Of a stretch of DNA of 64,000 bases, positions 18,343 through 27,825 are shown piece by piece; position 1 is the first letter of the stretch, and each line of letters starts with the position of its first letter. A program made the position numbers and the translations under genes. Source of the DNA: Amycolatopsis sp. NBC_01480 (GTDB taxonomy: Bacteria > Actinomycetota > Actinomycetes > Mycobacteriales > Pseudonocardiaceae); the NCBI RefSeq assembly GCF_036227205.1, contig NZ_CP109442.1, forward strand, positions 5,022,001 through 5,086,000, read 5' to 3'. The notes beneath the pieces are model-generated. The model searched no databases, was not told where the DNA came from, and saw only the letters and a program-made list of their open reading frames with translations.

Positions 18343-19674
18343 GTGAGTACCACCACAGGCGCCCACGAGATGTGGCAGCTTCCGGACGAGGAGCTGACCA
18401 CGTTTCTCCTGGCGTGCGAAGAAAAGCTGCGCCGCGACCACGCGGAGATGCTCGGCGTCGTCAACGAGGTCGAGCGACGAGGGCTGGGCCGGACACTGGG
18501 GTTCAAGGACACCGCCGCGATGCTGCGGGAGACGCTCCGGGTCTCGGCCCGCGAGGCCACCACCCGAGTTGTACACGCATGCGCGACGGGGCCGTCCTCC
18601 TCGCCGACCGGGGTGCCGCAACCGGCATCGCTGGCGGCGACCGGCCAGGCCCTGGCCGACGGGCTGATCAACCGGGAACACGTCCAGGCCATCGTGGGCC
18701 TGTCCGCCACCTGCCCGGCCGCGATCGAGCCGGGGAACCGCGCCGCGGACGAAGCCATCCTGATCGCGCTGGCCGCGCAAGCAGCCCCGGAATCCTTGCG
18801 GGCCGCGGGACGGCGGCTGCTCGCCTACTGGGCCGACTACACCACCCCGCCCGACGAACGGCGCCGCCGCGAACTGTATCCGTCACGACGGCTGCACATC
18901 ACCCACCGCTCCGACGGCAGTTCCCGGTTCGCCGGCGAACTCGACCCGGCGACCACCGCCGTCCTCGACGGCCTGCTCGGGCCACTGGCCAAACCCCGCC
19001 TCGACCCCGAAACCGAGGGTCCCGACCCGCGCAGCGCGGCCGAACGACGCGGCGACGCGCTCGCCGACATCCTCGAACTGGCGGCCCGCTGCGATGACCT
19101 GGCCGTGCAGGGCGGTGAGCGGGCCGTGATGATCGTGACGGTCACCCTGGCCGAACTCGAAGGCCGCCTGGCCGACGCGCTCTCCACCATCCCCGGCAGT
19201 CTCGACGAGCTACGCCGGCAGGCCTGTGAGGCAAAAGTGGTGCCCGCGATCTTGGGCACCGACGGCCAGCCACTGCACCTCGGGCGCACCACGCGGCTGG
19301 CCACCCCGGCCCAGCGGCACGCCCTGGCCTTGCGCGACAAGGGATGCGCCCACCCCGGCTGCGATCGCACGCCGAAGTGGTGCACCGCCCACCATGTGAT
19401 CCCCTGGTCGGAGGGCGGGCCCACCGACCTGTCGAACCTGGTCCTGCTCTGCCCCGCCCACCACCGGCTCATCCACCACAGCGGCTGGGCGATCCGGATG
19501 CGGGACGGGATCCCCGAGTTCCTGCCACCATCGTGGCTCGATCCCGACCGCACCCCGCTGCGCAACCACATCCATGACGCCGCACCACCGCGTCACCGGC
19601 AGACCCGGCCTCGGAGGTTCCACTATGGACGGACGGCCGCCGGTCACCGGCATACGAACGCTCCGGTGCGCTGA
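18343..19674 (+). CDS. DUF222 / HNH endonuclease-domain protein (13E12 repeat family)
   Basis: A 443-residue protein. The N-terminal two thirds is the DUF222 helical domain typical of the REP13E12 family. The C-terminal HNH domain reads RDKGCAHPGCDRTPKWCTAHHVIPWSEGGPTDLSNLVLLCPAHHRLIH, with paired Cys residues for a structural metal and the H-H...N...H catalytic set. Actinomycete genomes carry many copies; their role is unresolved, though a selfish or mobile-element origin has been proposed. TATTCT lies six bases before the GTG start, which suggests a leaderless transcript. It ends nine bases from the convergent GH88 stop. Confidence 0.88.
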   Translation: MSTTTGAHEMWQLPDEELTTFLLACEEKLRRDHAEMLGVVNEVERRGLGRTLGFKDTAAMLRETLRVSAREATTRVVHACATGPSSSPTGVPQPASLAATGQALADGLINREHVQAIVGLSATCPAAIEPGNRAADEAILIALAAQAAPESLRAAGRRLLAYWADYTTPPDERRRRELYPSRRLHITHRSDGSSRFAGELDPATTAVLDGLLGPLAKPRLDPETEGPDPRSAAERRGDALADILELAARCDDLAVQGGERAVMIVTVTLAELEGRLADALSTIPGSLDELRRQACEAKVVPAILGTDGQPLHLGRTTRLATPAQRHALALRDKGCAHPGCDRTPKWCTAHHVIPWSEGGPTDLSNLVLLCPAHHRLIHHSGWAIRMRDGIPEFLPPSWLDPDRTPLRNHIHDAAPPRHRQTRPRRFHYGRTAAGHRHTNAPVR

Positions 19675-19682
19675 TGACCGGG

Positions 19683-20918
19683 TCAGACGCTGGACAGGTC
19701 GATCGCCTGGCTCAGCTCGCGCGGCTTGAGCACCCGCAGGATGCCTTCCAGGAGGTAGTAGTCCGCGTACGGCAGGGAGATCTCGATGCCGTCCTCGGAC
19801 GGGCGGTTGCGGGTGCAGCGGGCGACCACGGCGTCGGCGCGGGCGGACTTGGTGGTGAGGCAGGTTTTCGCCGTCGCCTCCAGGATCTTCAGGCCGGCGT
19901 CGCGGTACTTCGGCTGTTTCGTGGCCGCCGCCAGGTCCAGCAGGCCGCAGGCGGTGACGACGCCGGCGGAGGCGTCCTTGATGTCGTTCGGCGCCTGCGG
20001 GGCGAGGTAGTCCCACACCGGCACATGGTCCGGGGTCAGCGCGCCGAGGGCGTAGTCGGCCAGCCGCTGGGCGGTGGTGAGGAACTGCTTGTCGCCGGTG
20101 CGCCGGTAGATCGTGGTGAAACCGTAGACGCCCCAGGCCTGGCCGCGCGACCAGCACGACGTCGGGCTGTAGCCCTGCACGGTGTTCGGGCCGATCTCGG
20201 CGCCGGTGGCCGGGTCGAAGTCGAACACGTGCGGCGTCGAGCCGTCCGGGCGCAGGAAGACGCGCTGCGCCGTTTTCGCGTGCTCGACGGCGATGTCGAG
20301 GTACTTGCCGTCACCGGTCTGCCGGGTCGCGAAGTCCAGCAGGTCCAGGTTCATGATCGTGTCCATGATGATCCGGCCCGCGTCCTTCGGGTCGGTGAGC
20401 GCGCCCCAGGCCCGGATGAAGTGGCCCTTCGGGTTGTAGCGCTGGATCAGCGACGAAGCCGCCTGGATCGCGCCGGCCCGCCACTTCTCGTCGCCGGTGA
20501 TCCGCCACGCGGTCACCCACGACGGGTAGAAGAGGAAACCGAGGTCGTGGGTGCTGGTGTCGTTCTGCCGCGGCGCGAGCTTTTCCGCCGACGCGAGCGC
20601 GAGCGTGCGGAATTGCTCGTCACCGGAGTGCAGCCACGCCATCCAGAGCGTGCCCGGCCAGAATCCGCCGACCCAGTCGCCATTCTGCGAATAGGTCCAT
20701 TTCTCGAACTTCGTCCCGGTCGGAAAGGCCGTGACGGACGGGGCCACCGCGCGCAGCTTCCGCACCGCGTAGTCCGCCGCCGCGCGGAAGGTCTCCGCCT
20801 GGCTCGCCGATCCGGATACCGCCTGGTCGGAGGCCGCTGCCGGGATGGTGCTGCTCGCGCTCACCGCCACCGCGGCACCGGCCGCGGTGGTCAGCAGGGT
20901 GCGCCGGGAAACGCTCAC
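19683..20918 (-). CDS. Tat-exported GH88 unsaturated glucuronyl hydrolase
   Basis: A 411-residue protein with a twin-arginine signal (SVSRRTLLTTAAGAAVA) and an alpha/alpha-barrel of the GH88 family. Recognisable segments are NGDWVGGFWPGTLWMAW, THDLGFLFYPSW, GRIIMDTIMNLDLLDFA (with the conserved Asp region) and SCWSRGQAWGVYGF. GH88 enzymes hydrate the unsaturated uronic acid at the non-reducing end of lyase products from glycosaminoglycans or similar polymers. It is transcribed alone; the promoter region contains two palindromic operators at 21013-21045. No lyase gene is adjacent. Confidence 0.9.
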   Translation of the reverse strand: MSVSRRTLLTTAAGAAVAVSASSTIPAAASDQAVSGSASQAETFRAAADYAVRKLRAVAPSVTAFPTGTKFEKWTYSQNGDWVGGFWPGTLWMAWLHSGDEQFRTLALASAEKLAPRQNDTSTHDLGFLFYPSWVTAWRITGDEKWRAGAIQAASSLIQRYNPKGHFIRAWGALTDPKDAGRIIMDTIMNLDLLDFATRQTGDGKYLDIAVEHAKTAQRVFLRPDGSTPHVFDFDPATGAEIGPNTVQGYSPTSCWSRGQAWGVYGFTTIYRRTGDKQFLTTAQRLADYALGALTPDHVPVWDYLAPQAPNDIKDASAGVVTACGLLDLAAATKQPKYRDAGLKILEATAKTCLTTKSARADAVVARCTRNRPSEDGIEISLPYADYYLLEGILRVLKPRELSQAIDLSSV

Positions 20919-21012
20919 GGGTGCCCGCCATTCACAGTGGGGAAATGCATCACGGGAAGGTCGGCAAAGTTTTACACGATCGACACGCGCTTGTACACCC
21001 GCCGAATCGGCT

Positions 21013-21045
21013 ATTCACGGTTGTGAATTGTTCACGGATGTGAAT
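21013..21045. promoter_or_regulatory. Tandem palindromic operators upstream of the GH88 gene
   Basis: Two consecutive palindromes, ATTCACGGTTGTGAAT (21013-21028) and TTCACGGATGTGAA (21031-21044), have centres 17 bp apart. They lie about 95-127 bp upstream of the GH88 start and downstream of the MerR stop codon. The TTCAC-N4-GTGAA form does not identify a regulator family with confidence. Confidence 0.6.
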
Positions 21046-21070
21046 TCGCCATTCTTGACCGGTCGCCGTG

Positions 21071-21463
21071 TTACCGCGTGGTGAGCGTGGACTCGTCGTC
21101 GACGACCAGCGGGCAGAGCGGGTTCGGCGCCTGCGAAACGTCGATGACGGCCTCGAGCCGGTCACGGGTGTGCTGCAGCTCGGCGATGCGCGCATCGAGC
21201 CGGGCCTTCTCGGCGCGGAGCCGGGCGCGTGACTCCGGAGTGCTCTCGCCGGCGTCCACATGGGGCAGCAGGTCCTTGATGGTGGGGCTGGACAGCCCGG
21301 CGGCGTAGAGCATCTGGATCAGCTCGACCCGGGTGACCGCGTCGTCAGGATAGCGTCGCTGGCCGCCGCTGGTGCGGGTCGAGGCCAGCAGGCCTTGCTG
21401 CTCGTAATAACGCAGCGCCCGCACACTCACCCTGGCCCGCTCGGCGACTTCCCCGATCCGCAT
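21071..21463 (-). CDS. MerR-family transcriptional regulator
   Basis: A 130-residue protein starting MRIGEVAERARVSVRALRYYEQQGLL, the standard MerR winged-helix entry, followed by RYPDDAVTRVELIQMLYAAGLS and a dimerising coiled coil (about 75-112). The C-terminal part has only one cysteine, so metal sensing is unlikely. It is divergent from a short-chain dehydrogenase whose promoter contains a MerR-type dyad, and it probably activates or represses that gene. Confidence 0.9.
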   Translation of the reverse strand: MRIGEVAERARVSVRALRYYEQQGLLASTRTSGGQRRYPDDAVTRVELIQMLYAAGLSSPTIKDLLPHVDAGESTPESRARLRAEKARLDARIAELQHTRDRLEAVIDVSQAPNPLCPLVVDDESTLTTR

Positions 21464-21560
21464 CGTCTGCTCCCTGGTCGGCCGGTTACCGCACGAACTT
21501 TACGCGCGCCGCGGCCCGGGCCGCGGCGATGCGCGGGGGTGTGACCTGCGAAACAGCCGC

Positions 21561-21582
21561 TTGAACCTGACGTTGGCGTCAG
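21561..21582 (+). promoter_or_regulatory. MerR-type dyad in the SDR promoter
   Basis: TTGAAC is followed directly by CTGACG-TTGG-CGTCAG, a perfect dyad placed where MerR regulators bind between the -35 and -10 boxes. It is 45-66 bp upstream of the SDR start and about 100 bp upstream of the divergent merR start. The -10 is not obvious. Confidence 0.6.
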
Positions 21583-21626
21583 GGACCAAGCTCGGCGTCA
21601 GAACCTCGAACCGACAGGAGACGACC

Positions 21627-22340
21627 ATGCAGATCACCGGCTCGACCGCACTGATCACCGGCGCCGGCCGCGGCCTCGGGCGCCACTTCGCCCAGGCGCT
21701 GCTCGACCGGGGAGCGGCCAAGGTCTACGCCACGGCCCGCCGCCCCGGGACGACCGACATCGCGGGCGTGACGCCGCTGGCCCTCGACGTCACCGACCCC
21801 GACTCGGTCCGCGCGGCGGCCGCGGCGGCCCCGGACGTCGACCTGCTGGTCAACAACGCCGGCTTGGCGGCCTACACCGACCTGGTCACCGGCGACCTCG
21901 ACGCCATCCGCCGCGAGATGGAGACCAACTTCTTCGGCCCGCTCCACGTCGTCCGCGCGTTCGCTCCCGTGCTGGCCGGAAACGGCGGCGGCGCCGTCCT
22001 GAACGTGCTTTCCGTCCTGTCGTGGATCTCCTACCAGGGCTCGGCCGGGTACGCGGCCGCCAAAGCGGCGGCGTGGAGCATGACCAACGGGGTGCGCCTC
22101 GAACTGTCGGCCCAGCGCACTCAGGTCGCGGGCCTGGTGATGGCCAGTACGGACACCGACATGATGGCGGGGTTCGACGTGCCGAAGAACAACCCTGCCG
22201 ACGTGGTGCGCGCCGCCCTCGACGGCATCGAGGCAGGCGAGATCGAGATCATCGCCGACGCCGACAGCCTCGCGACCAAGGCCGCGCTCGGCGAGCACCC
22301 GTCCGTCCTCTACCCGGCCGTGTCCACGGGACGGGCTTGA
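21627..22340 (+). CDS. Short-chain dehydrogenase/reductase (SDR)
   Basis: A 237-residue classical-type SDR: cofactor motif TGAGRGLGR (about 11-19), NNAG at about 73-76, catalytic Ser in LSVLSWISYQGSAGYAAAKAA and YxxxK in that same segment (Y-A-A-A-K). The usual third-helix acidic residue region reads YATARRPG, consistent with NADP(H) preference. Substrate unknown. ATG at 21627 has ACAGGAG upstream; an earlier in-frame ATG would extend across the MerR dyad. Divergent from merR and likely controlled by it. Confidence 0.9.
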   Translation: MQITGSTALITGAGRGLGRHFAQALLDRGAAKVYATARRPGTTDIAGVTPLALDVTDPDSVRAAAAAAPDVDLLVNNAGLAAYTDLVTGDLDAIRREMETNFFGPLHVVRAFAPVLAGNGGGAVLNVLSVLSWISYQGSAGYAAAKAAAWSMTNGVRLELSAQRTQVAGLVMASTDTDMMAGFDVPKNNPADVVRAALDGIEAGEIEIIADADSLATKAALGEHPSVLYPAVSTGRA

Positions 22341-22422
22341 TGAGCGGTCGGTGAAGCCAGCGTTACGCCGCCGGTCCTGCCGGTCAGGTCGTATCCGTCC
22401 ACAAGCGACAGATCGGCGGGCG

Positions 22423-25422
22423 TCAGGCGGACGCGATGCGGTGCTCACCCGCCCCCTGGATCCGGTTCTCCAGCGCCGATTCCTGCGGCCGCGCGGACAG
22501 CTCTTGCCAGATGGCCAGCGCCCGCTCGGAGTAGACGCGTGAGCGCTCCGGCTGGCTCAGCGCCGAGTGCAGCTCGCCGAGCAGTTGCGAGACCTCCGCC
22601 TCCGAGCGCCGGTCGCCGTTGCGGCGGTGCACGCTCAGCGAGTTGACCAGCAGCAGCTGCGCGTGCGCGAAATCCCCGCTGTACAGGCAAAGTTCGCCGA
22701 GGGCCTGGTTCGCGTAGCCGACGCAGTGGTCGTCGCCGAGGTCGGTGAAGATGGCAATGGCGCGGGTGACCTGCTCGCGGGCCTGGGCGAGGTTGCCCTC
22801 GTGCTGGTGCAGCAGGCCGAGGCGTTGCAGCGCGTGCGCCTCGCGGTGCCGGTCGCCGATCTCGCCCGCCAGTTCCAGCGCGTCGGTGAACCAGCGTTTC
22901 GCTGGCGCGTAACACTTCTGCGCCAGCCAGATCGTGCCGGCGGAGATGCGCACCACGGCCTCGCCGTGCCGGTCACCGGCTTCGGCGAACAGCTTCAGCG
23001 CCTCGTGACAGCGCTCCAGCGCGCGGTCGTTCTCGCCCTCGATGCGCAGGATCGTGACGAGCCCGGCGAGCGCCGTGCCCCTGCCCTGCGCGTCGCCGAT
23101 CCGTTCGTACAAGGCGAACGAGGCTTCGAACGCCACCAGAGCTTCGGCGTAACTGTCCTGGTAGAGGTGGATCTGGCCCAGGTTGCGCTGGATGATCGCC
23201 TCGCCGTGCGCGGACCCGGCGCGCCGGGCCGCTTCCAGCGCCAGCGCGTGCGTGCTGTGCCAATCGTCCTGATGACCGCGCAAATCGAAGTACGGCGTGA
23301 GGGCGGCGGTCAGCTGCCAGGTCAGGTCGTCGAAGCCGAGTTCGGCCGCCAGGGTCACCGCGGCGACGGCGGTGTGCCGCTCCGCGCCGAACCAGGCAGC
23401 GGGGTCGGCCAACAGCCGCCCCGTTTCCGGCGGTAGGTCCGGCAGCTTCGCGGACTCGTCGCGGTACTGGCCGAAGAAGTGGATCGGCATCCGGTCGGCC
23501 GCTTCGACGGCCAGCGCGAGATAACCCTCCAGCACCCGCCGTGCCGCCGCGCGCGTCTTGCCCGGGCCATCGCGCTCGGCCAGCTCCGCCGCGTACACGC
23601 GGAGCAGGTCGTGCAGGCGGTATCGCGGCTGGCCCGTGGCGTCCGAAGCGACCAGCTCGACGAGATGGGCGTCCACCAGCACGTCGAGGACCTCGTCGGC
23701 CGAAGGGCGGCCCAGCGCCGCGGCGACCACCCACGCCGGGAACTGCACCGGGCCGAGCGCACCGATCCAGCGGAACGCCGCGGCCGCCGACATCGGCAGC
23801 AGGTCGTAGCTCAAGGTCACGCTCGCGCGCACGGCGAGGTCGCCGACGCGCAGCTCGTCAAGCCGCCGACGTTCGTCGTGCAGCCGGTCGGCCAGCACGC
23901 GCAGCGACCAGTTCGGCCGGTTCGTCAGCTTCGCCCCGGCCACGCGGATCGCCAGCGGCAGGTGACCGCACTGGCGCAGGATCGCGGCGGCGTTGTCCGG
24001 CTCGGCGGCGACGCGCTCGGCCCCGACGATGCCCTGCAACAGCCGGGCTGCCTCAGGTTCGGGCAGCAGGTCGACGTCCACCGGGACGGCGCCGTCCAGG
24101 TCCGGCAGGCTCAGGCGGCTGGTCACCAGCACCGCACACGCCCCGGTGCCCGGCAGCAGCGGCCGCGCCTGGGCCGCGCCGCCCGCGTCGTCCAGCACCA
24201 CACACATCCGCTTCCCGGCGAGCCGCGAGCGCAGCAGCGCCGAGCGCTCCGGCAGATCACGCGGCAGACCCGCGTCCGGGATTCCCAGCGCCCGCAGCAA
24301 TTCCGCCAGCACCCCCATCGGCGCCCGCGGCGACGAGGAGGTGCCCGCCAGATCGACGTGCAGCTGGCCGTCGGCGAAAGCGTCCCGCACGGCATGCGCC
24401 ACCCGGACCGCGATCGCGGACTTGCCGACCCCCGGCGCGCCCGACAGCACGATCACCGACGGCAGCCCGTTCGCGCCGCGCTCGCGCAGCCGCGCGACGA
24501 TCCGGTCCACCACCTCCTCGCGGCCGGTGAAGTCCGGCAGGTCGAGGGGCAGCTGGCAGATCGGCAGCTCGGCGGCGTGCCGGACCTGGATTTCGGCCGG
24601 CAGCACCGGCAACTTCGGCTGCTTGGTCGACGATCTGGCCGAAGACACTGACGGCGCCGAGGACACAGACGGCACGGCCAGCGTGGCCCGCAACTCGCGT
24701 AGCCGCACACCGGGCTTCGCCCCGAGTTCCTCGTCAAGCGTCCGCTCCGCCAGCTGGTAAGCCTCGACGGCCTCATCGGTCCGGCCGCCGTCGCGCAGAG
24801 CCGTGACGAGCTGCTCCCAGAGTTCCTCGCGCAGCGGGTGTTCGGTGACCAGGCCGCGCAGTTCGGCGATCGCCTCGCCGTGCCGGCCCAGCTCGATCCG
24901 GGCCTTCAGCCGCTGTTCCTGGACGGACAGCCGCAGCTCGGCCAGCCGGGCGACGGCCGCGCTCCAGCCGTGGTCGTGCGGCAGGCCTTCCAGCACTTCG
25001 CCGCGCCACAGCGCGTCCGCCTGTTCCAGCAAAGCGAGTGCCGCTTCCGCGTCGCCGCGATCGAATGCTTTCTGCGCTTCGGCGGCGTGCTCGCTGAAAA
25101 CGACATGATCCAGTTCTTCCGGCGCGGCGCTGAGCTGATATCCCGACGCGCGACTGCTGATCCGGTCGCCCAGCTCGGGTGCGGTTTCGGCCAGCCGGCG
25201 GCGGAGCGAATGGACGTAGGTGCGGATATTGGCCGCCGCGGAACGAGGCGCGGTGCCCGGCCAGAGCACCTCGACCAGCACCTCGGTGGACACCACGACG
25301 TTCGGCTGCAAAACCAGTGCGGCCAGCAGCAACCTCGGCTTCGGCCCGCCCAGCGGGACGGCCCGGCCTTCAGCGACGACCTCCAACGGTCCGAGAATCC
25401 GGAAAGCCAATGAGGTCAGCAT
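22423..25422 (-). CDS. AfsR-like SARP regulator with NB-ARC and TPR domains
   Basis: A 999-residue regulator. An OmpR-type winged helix (about 5-95, FRILGPLEVVAEGRAVPLGGPKPRLLLA) is followed by the bacterial transcriptional activation domain (about 100-245), an NB-ARC ATPase (about 300-560; P-loop SGAPGVGKSA, Walker B MCVVLDDAG) and a TPR array (about 690-990). AfsR proteins integrate phosphorylation or nucleotide signals to activate secondary-metabolite genes. No biosynthetic cluster is next to it here, so its targets are probably elsewhere. I took the ATG at 25422, where the conserved domain begins; an upstream in-frame start adds only a basic tail. Confidence 0.92.
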   Translation of the reverse strand: MLTSLAFRILGPLEVVAEGRAVPLGGPKPRLLLAALVLQPNVVVSTEVLVEVLWPGTAPRSAAANIRTYVHSLRRRLAETAPELGDRISSRASGYQLSAAPEELDHVVFSEHAAEAQKAFDRGDAEAALALLEQADALWRGEVLEGLPHDHGWSAAVARLAELRLSVQEQRLKARIELGRHGEAIAELRGLVTEHPLREELWEQLVTALRDGGRTDEAVEAYQLAERTLDEELGAKPGVRLRELRATLAVPSVSSAPSVSSARSSTKQPKLPVLPAEIQVRHAAELPICQLPLDLPDFTGREEVVDRIVARLRERGANGLPSVIVLSGAPGVGKSAIAVRVAHAVRDAFADGQLHVDLAGTSSSPRAPMGVLAELLRALGIPDAGLPRDLPERSALLRSRLAGKRMCVVLDDAGGAAQARPLLPGTGACAVLVTSRLSLPDLDGAVPVDVDLLPEPEAARLLQGIVGAERVAAEPDNAAAILRQCGHLPLAIRVAGAKLTNRPNWSLRVLADRLHDERRRLDELRVGDLAVRASVTLSYDLLPMSAAAAFRWIGALGPVQFPAWVVAAALGRPSADEVLDVLVDAHLVELVASDATGQPRYRLHDLLRVYAAELAERDGPGKTRAAARRVLEGYLALAVEAADRMPIHFFGQYRDESAKLPDLPPETGRLLADPAAWFGAERHTAVAAVTLAAELGFDDLTWQLTAALTPYFDLRGHQDDWHSTHALALEAARRAGSAHGEAIIQRNLGQIHLYQDSYAEALVAFEASFALYERIGDAQGRGTALAGLVTILRIEGENDRALERCHEALKLFAEAGDRHGEAVVRISAGTIWLAQKCYAPAKRWFTDALELAGEIGDRHREAHALQRLGLLHQHEGNLAQAREQVTRAIAIFTDLGDDHCVGYANQALGELCLYSGDFAHAQLLLVNSLSVHRRNGDRRSEAEVSQLLGELHSALSQPERSRVYSERALAIWQELSARPQESALENRIQGAGEHRIASA

Positions 25423-25565
25423 TTTTTTACCCGCCTTCGTGGCAAGGTCCCCATGACCGCGCATCGTAGGAGCGTTCGAGTGGCATAGCTAGATCCATTC
25501 GGAGGGCAAAGCCCCGTAAATCGCTTTTGTACGAGTTGTGTACAGGACCGGGTCACTCTGTGGCC

Positions 25566-26219
25566 ATGAAGCGTTCGAAGCTCCGGCGTTGGGCCGGTTC
25601 AGGGGTTGTCCTGGCCTCGGCCGGCGCGTTCGCCCTCGCCACGGCGGCGCCCGCGGCCGCGGCGGCGACCGGGACGGTCCAGACCGCCGGCGACCCGCTC
25701 AACGTCCGCCGCGCCCCGAACACGGCGGCGACGGCCGTGAAAACGGTGGCGAACGGCGCATCGGTGGGCATCGAGTGCCAAACGGCCGGGAGCTCCGTGA
25801 CCGGCCCGCTCGGCACCACCACCATCTGGGACTACGTGCCCGCCCTCGGCGGCTATGTCTCCGACGGCTACGTCAAGACCGGCTCCGACGGCCGGGTCGC
25901 GCCCGACTGCGGGACCGGCACCGGCAGCGCCCAGTGCGCGTCGGCGTGCGCTGCGGAAGGCCAGTTCCGCTCGTCGGACGCGCATTTCGTCGTTTACGAC
26001 ACCAACGCGGACGGCAGTTCCGCGGTCGTGCAGTACTGGCTCGCGAGCGGGGCCGGCCCGTTCTACGCCTGGGCCTCCGGCGGCCAGGGCACCTCGGTGG
26101 ACAAGGCGGCCGCGGTGCCGAAGGGCTCGTGGGTCTTCTACAAGACCTGCACCGGCCACAACACCTCGCCGCCGACCTTCGCCGGTTGCAGCGCCGGCCT
26201 CACCGACTTCGCCGCCTGA
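25566..26219 (+). CDS. Secreted protein with bacterial SH3-like domain
   Basis: A 217-residue exported protein. A signal peptide with a long Ala-rich end (1-36) precedes an SH3-like repeat (about 38-105, GDPLNVRRAPNTAATAVKTV) of the type that binds cell wall or substrate. The C-terminal half has six cysteines, probably three disulfides, and motifs FVVYDTNADGSSAVVQYWL and FYKTCTGHNTSPPTF. The C-terminal domain is unassigned. The ATG lacks a clear ribosome site. It lies 34 bp before the phoD gene in the same direction, so co-expression is plausible. Confidence 0.75.
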   Translation: MKRSKLRRWAGSGVVLASAGAFALATAAPAAAAATGTVQTAGDPLNVRRAPNTAATAVKTVANGASVGIECQTAGSSVTGPLGTTTIWDYVPALGGYVSDGYVKTGSDGRVAPDCGTGTGSAQCASACAAEGQFRSSDAHFVVYDTNADGSSAVVQYWLASGAGPFYAWASGGQGTSVDKAAAVPKGSWVFYKTCTGHNTSPPTFAGCSAGLTDFAA

Positions 26220-26253
26220 AACTCCCCGCCCCTGCTTTCCGGAAGGACCCCCT

Positions 26254-27825
26254 ATGGGCCAGGTGAACCGGCGCTCAGTGCTGCTCGGCGGACTCGCCGC
26301 AGCGACCGCGGCGACCGCTTCGATGACGCTGCCCTCGATGACGCTGCCGTCGTGGGCGAACGCGCGGACCGCGGCGGCCGTCCCGCCGGCCATCCACGAC
26401 CCGTTCCAGCTCGGCATCGCCTCGGGCGACCCACTGCCGGACAGCGTGGTGCTGTGGACGCGGCTCGCGCCGGCGCCGTTGAACGCCGACGGTTTCGGCG
26501 GCATGCCGGACGCGACCTACCCCGTGGACTGGGAGCTGGCGACCGACGAGAATTTCGCCTCGGTGGTGAAAAGCGGTTCGGTGGACGCCGTCCGCGCGTC
26601 GGCGCACAGCGTGCACGTCGAGCCCGCGGGCCTCGATCCGGCGCGCGAGTACTTCTACCGCTTCAAGACCGCGGGCTACCTCTCGCCGGTCGGCCGCACG
26701 CGGACCGCGCCCGCCGCCGGCGCAGCGGTGAACCAGCTGAAGTACTGCTTCACCTCCTGCCAGCACTGGGAGGAGGGCTGGTACCACTCGTACAAGGGCG
26801 TGGCGCGCGACGACCCGGACCTGGTGCTGTTCCTGGGCGACTACATCTACGAGAAGCCCTCGGGACGGGTGAAGTCCGAGCTGAACCCGCGGCGGCTGGC
26901 CGTCCCGCAGGACACCACCACGCTGGCGCTCTACCGGGCGCGCCACGGCCAGCACAAGACCGACGCCGACCTCAAGGCCGCGCACGCGCTCGCCCCCTGG
27001 CTGGTCGTCTTCGACGATCACGAGGTGATGAACAACTGGAACGGCACCACGAGCCCCGCGTCGACGGCGCGCAAGACCGCCGCGTTCCAGGCGTTCTACG
27101 AGCACATGCCGATCCGCTCGACCGCGAAGCCGAACGGCGCGTCCATCCAGCTGTACCGCCAGTTCCTGTGGGGAAATCTGGCGCGCTTCCACATGATGGA
27201 CACCAGGCAGTTCCGCAGCGCGCAGGTGACCGGCACGGCGTGCGGCCCGTACCGCGACCCCGCGCGCACGCTCACCGGCACCGCGCAGGAGCAGTGGCTG
27301 CTCAAGGCGTTCGAGACGCACCCGGCGACCTGGGATTTCCTTGGCCAGCAAGTGTTCTTCGCCCAGCGCGACGGCGACGGCAAGGACACCACCTGCGAGA
27401 GCCCCGACTCGTGGGACGGCTACCAGGCCTCGCGTGACCGCATAACCCAAGGCTGGATCGACCGCCAGGTGCCGAACCCGGTGGTGCTCACCGGCGACGT
27501 GCACCGGCACTGGGCGGCCGACCTGCGCAAGGACTACTACGACCACACCGACCCGATCGTCGGCTCGGAGCTGGTGACCACGTCGGTCACCTCGAACAGC
27601 GACGACGCCGCGCCGCCGAGCGCCGCGTGGCTCGCGAACAACCCGCATGTCAAGTACTGCAAGGGAGAACGCGGCTACGTCCGGGTGACGGCGACGCCCG
27701 CGCAGATGCTCGCGGACTTCGTGGTGGTCTCCGACACGAGCGTGAACGATCCGGCGAAGCTGGTCATCAACACCGACAAGAGCTTCGTGGTGAACGCGGG
27801 TTCGAAGGGGCTGCAGGCGGTCTAG
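26254..27825 (+). CDS. phoD: PhoD-family alkaline phosphatase/phosphodiesterase, Tat-exported
   Basis: A 523-residue enzyme with a twin-arginine signal (NRRSVLLGGLAA), the PhoD N-terminal beta domain (about 45-145; GIASGDPLPDSVVLWTRL) and the metallophosphatase domain. Metal-site motifs are FLGDYIYE, VVFDDHEVMNNW and VVLTGDVHRHWAADL. PhoD hydrolyses phosphomonoesters and diesters outside the cell with Fe/Ca cofactors. GGAAGGA precedes the ATG. I do not see a repeated GTTCACC-type Pho box upstream. Its stop codon shares CTAG with the stop of the convergent GH63-like gene. Confidence 0.93.
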   Translation: MGQVNRRSVLLGGLAAATAATASMTLPSMTLPSWANARTAAAVPPAIHDPFQLGIASGDPLPDSVVLWTRLAPAPLNADGFGGMPDATYPVDWELATDENFASVVKSGSVDAVRASAHSVHVEPAGLDPAREYFYRFKTAGYLSPVGRTRTAPAAGAAVNQLKYCFTSCQHWEEGWYHSYKGVARDDPDLVLFLGDYIYEKPSGRVKSELNPRRLAVPQDTTTLALYRARHGQHKTDADLKAAHALAPWLVVFDDHEVMNNWNGTTSPASTARKTAAFQAFYEHMPIRSTAKPNGASIQLYRQFLWGNLARFHMMDTRQFRSAQVTGTACGPYRDPARTLTGTAQEQWLLKAFETHPATWDFLGQQVFFAQRDGDGKDTTCESPDSWDGYQASRDRITQGWIDRQVPNPVVLTGDVHRHWAADLRKDYYDHTDPIVGSELVTTSVTSNSDDAAPPSAAWLANNPHVKYCKGERGYVRVTATPAQMLADFVVVSDTSVNDPAKLVINTDKSFVVNAGSKGLQAV

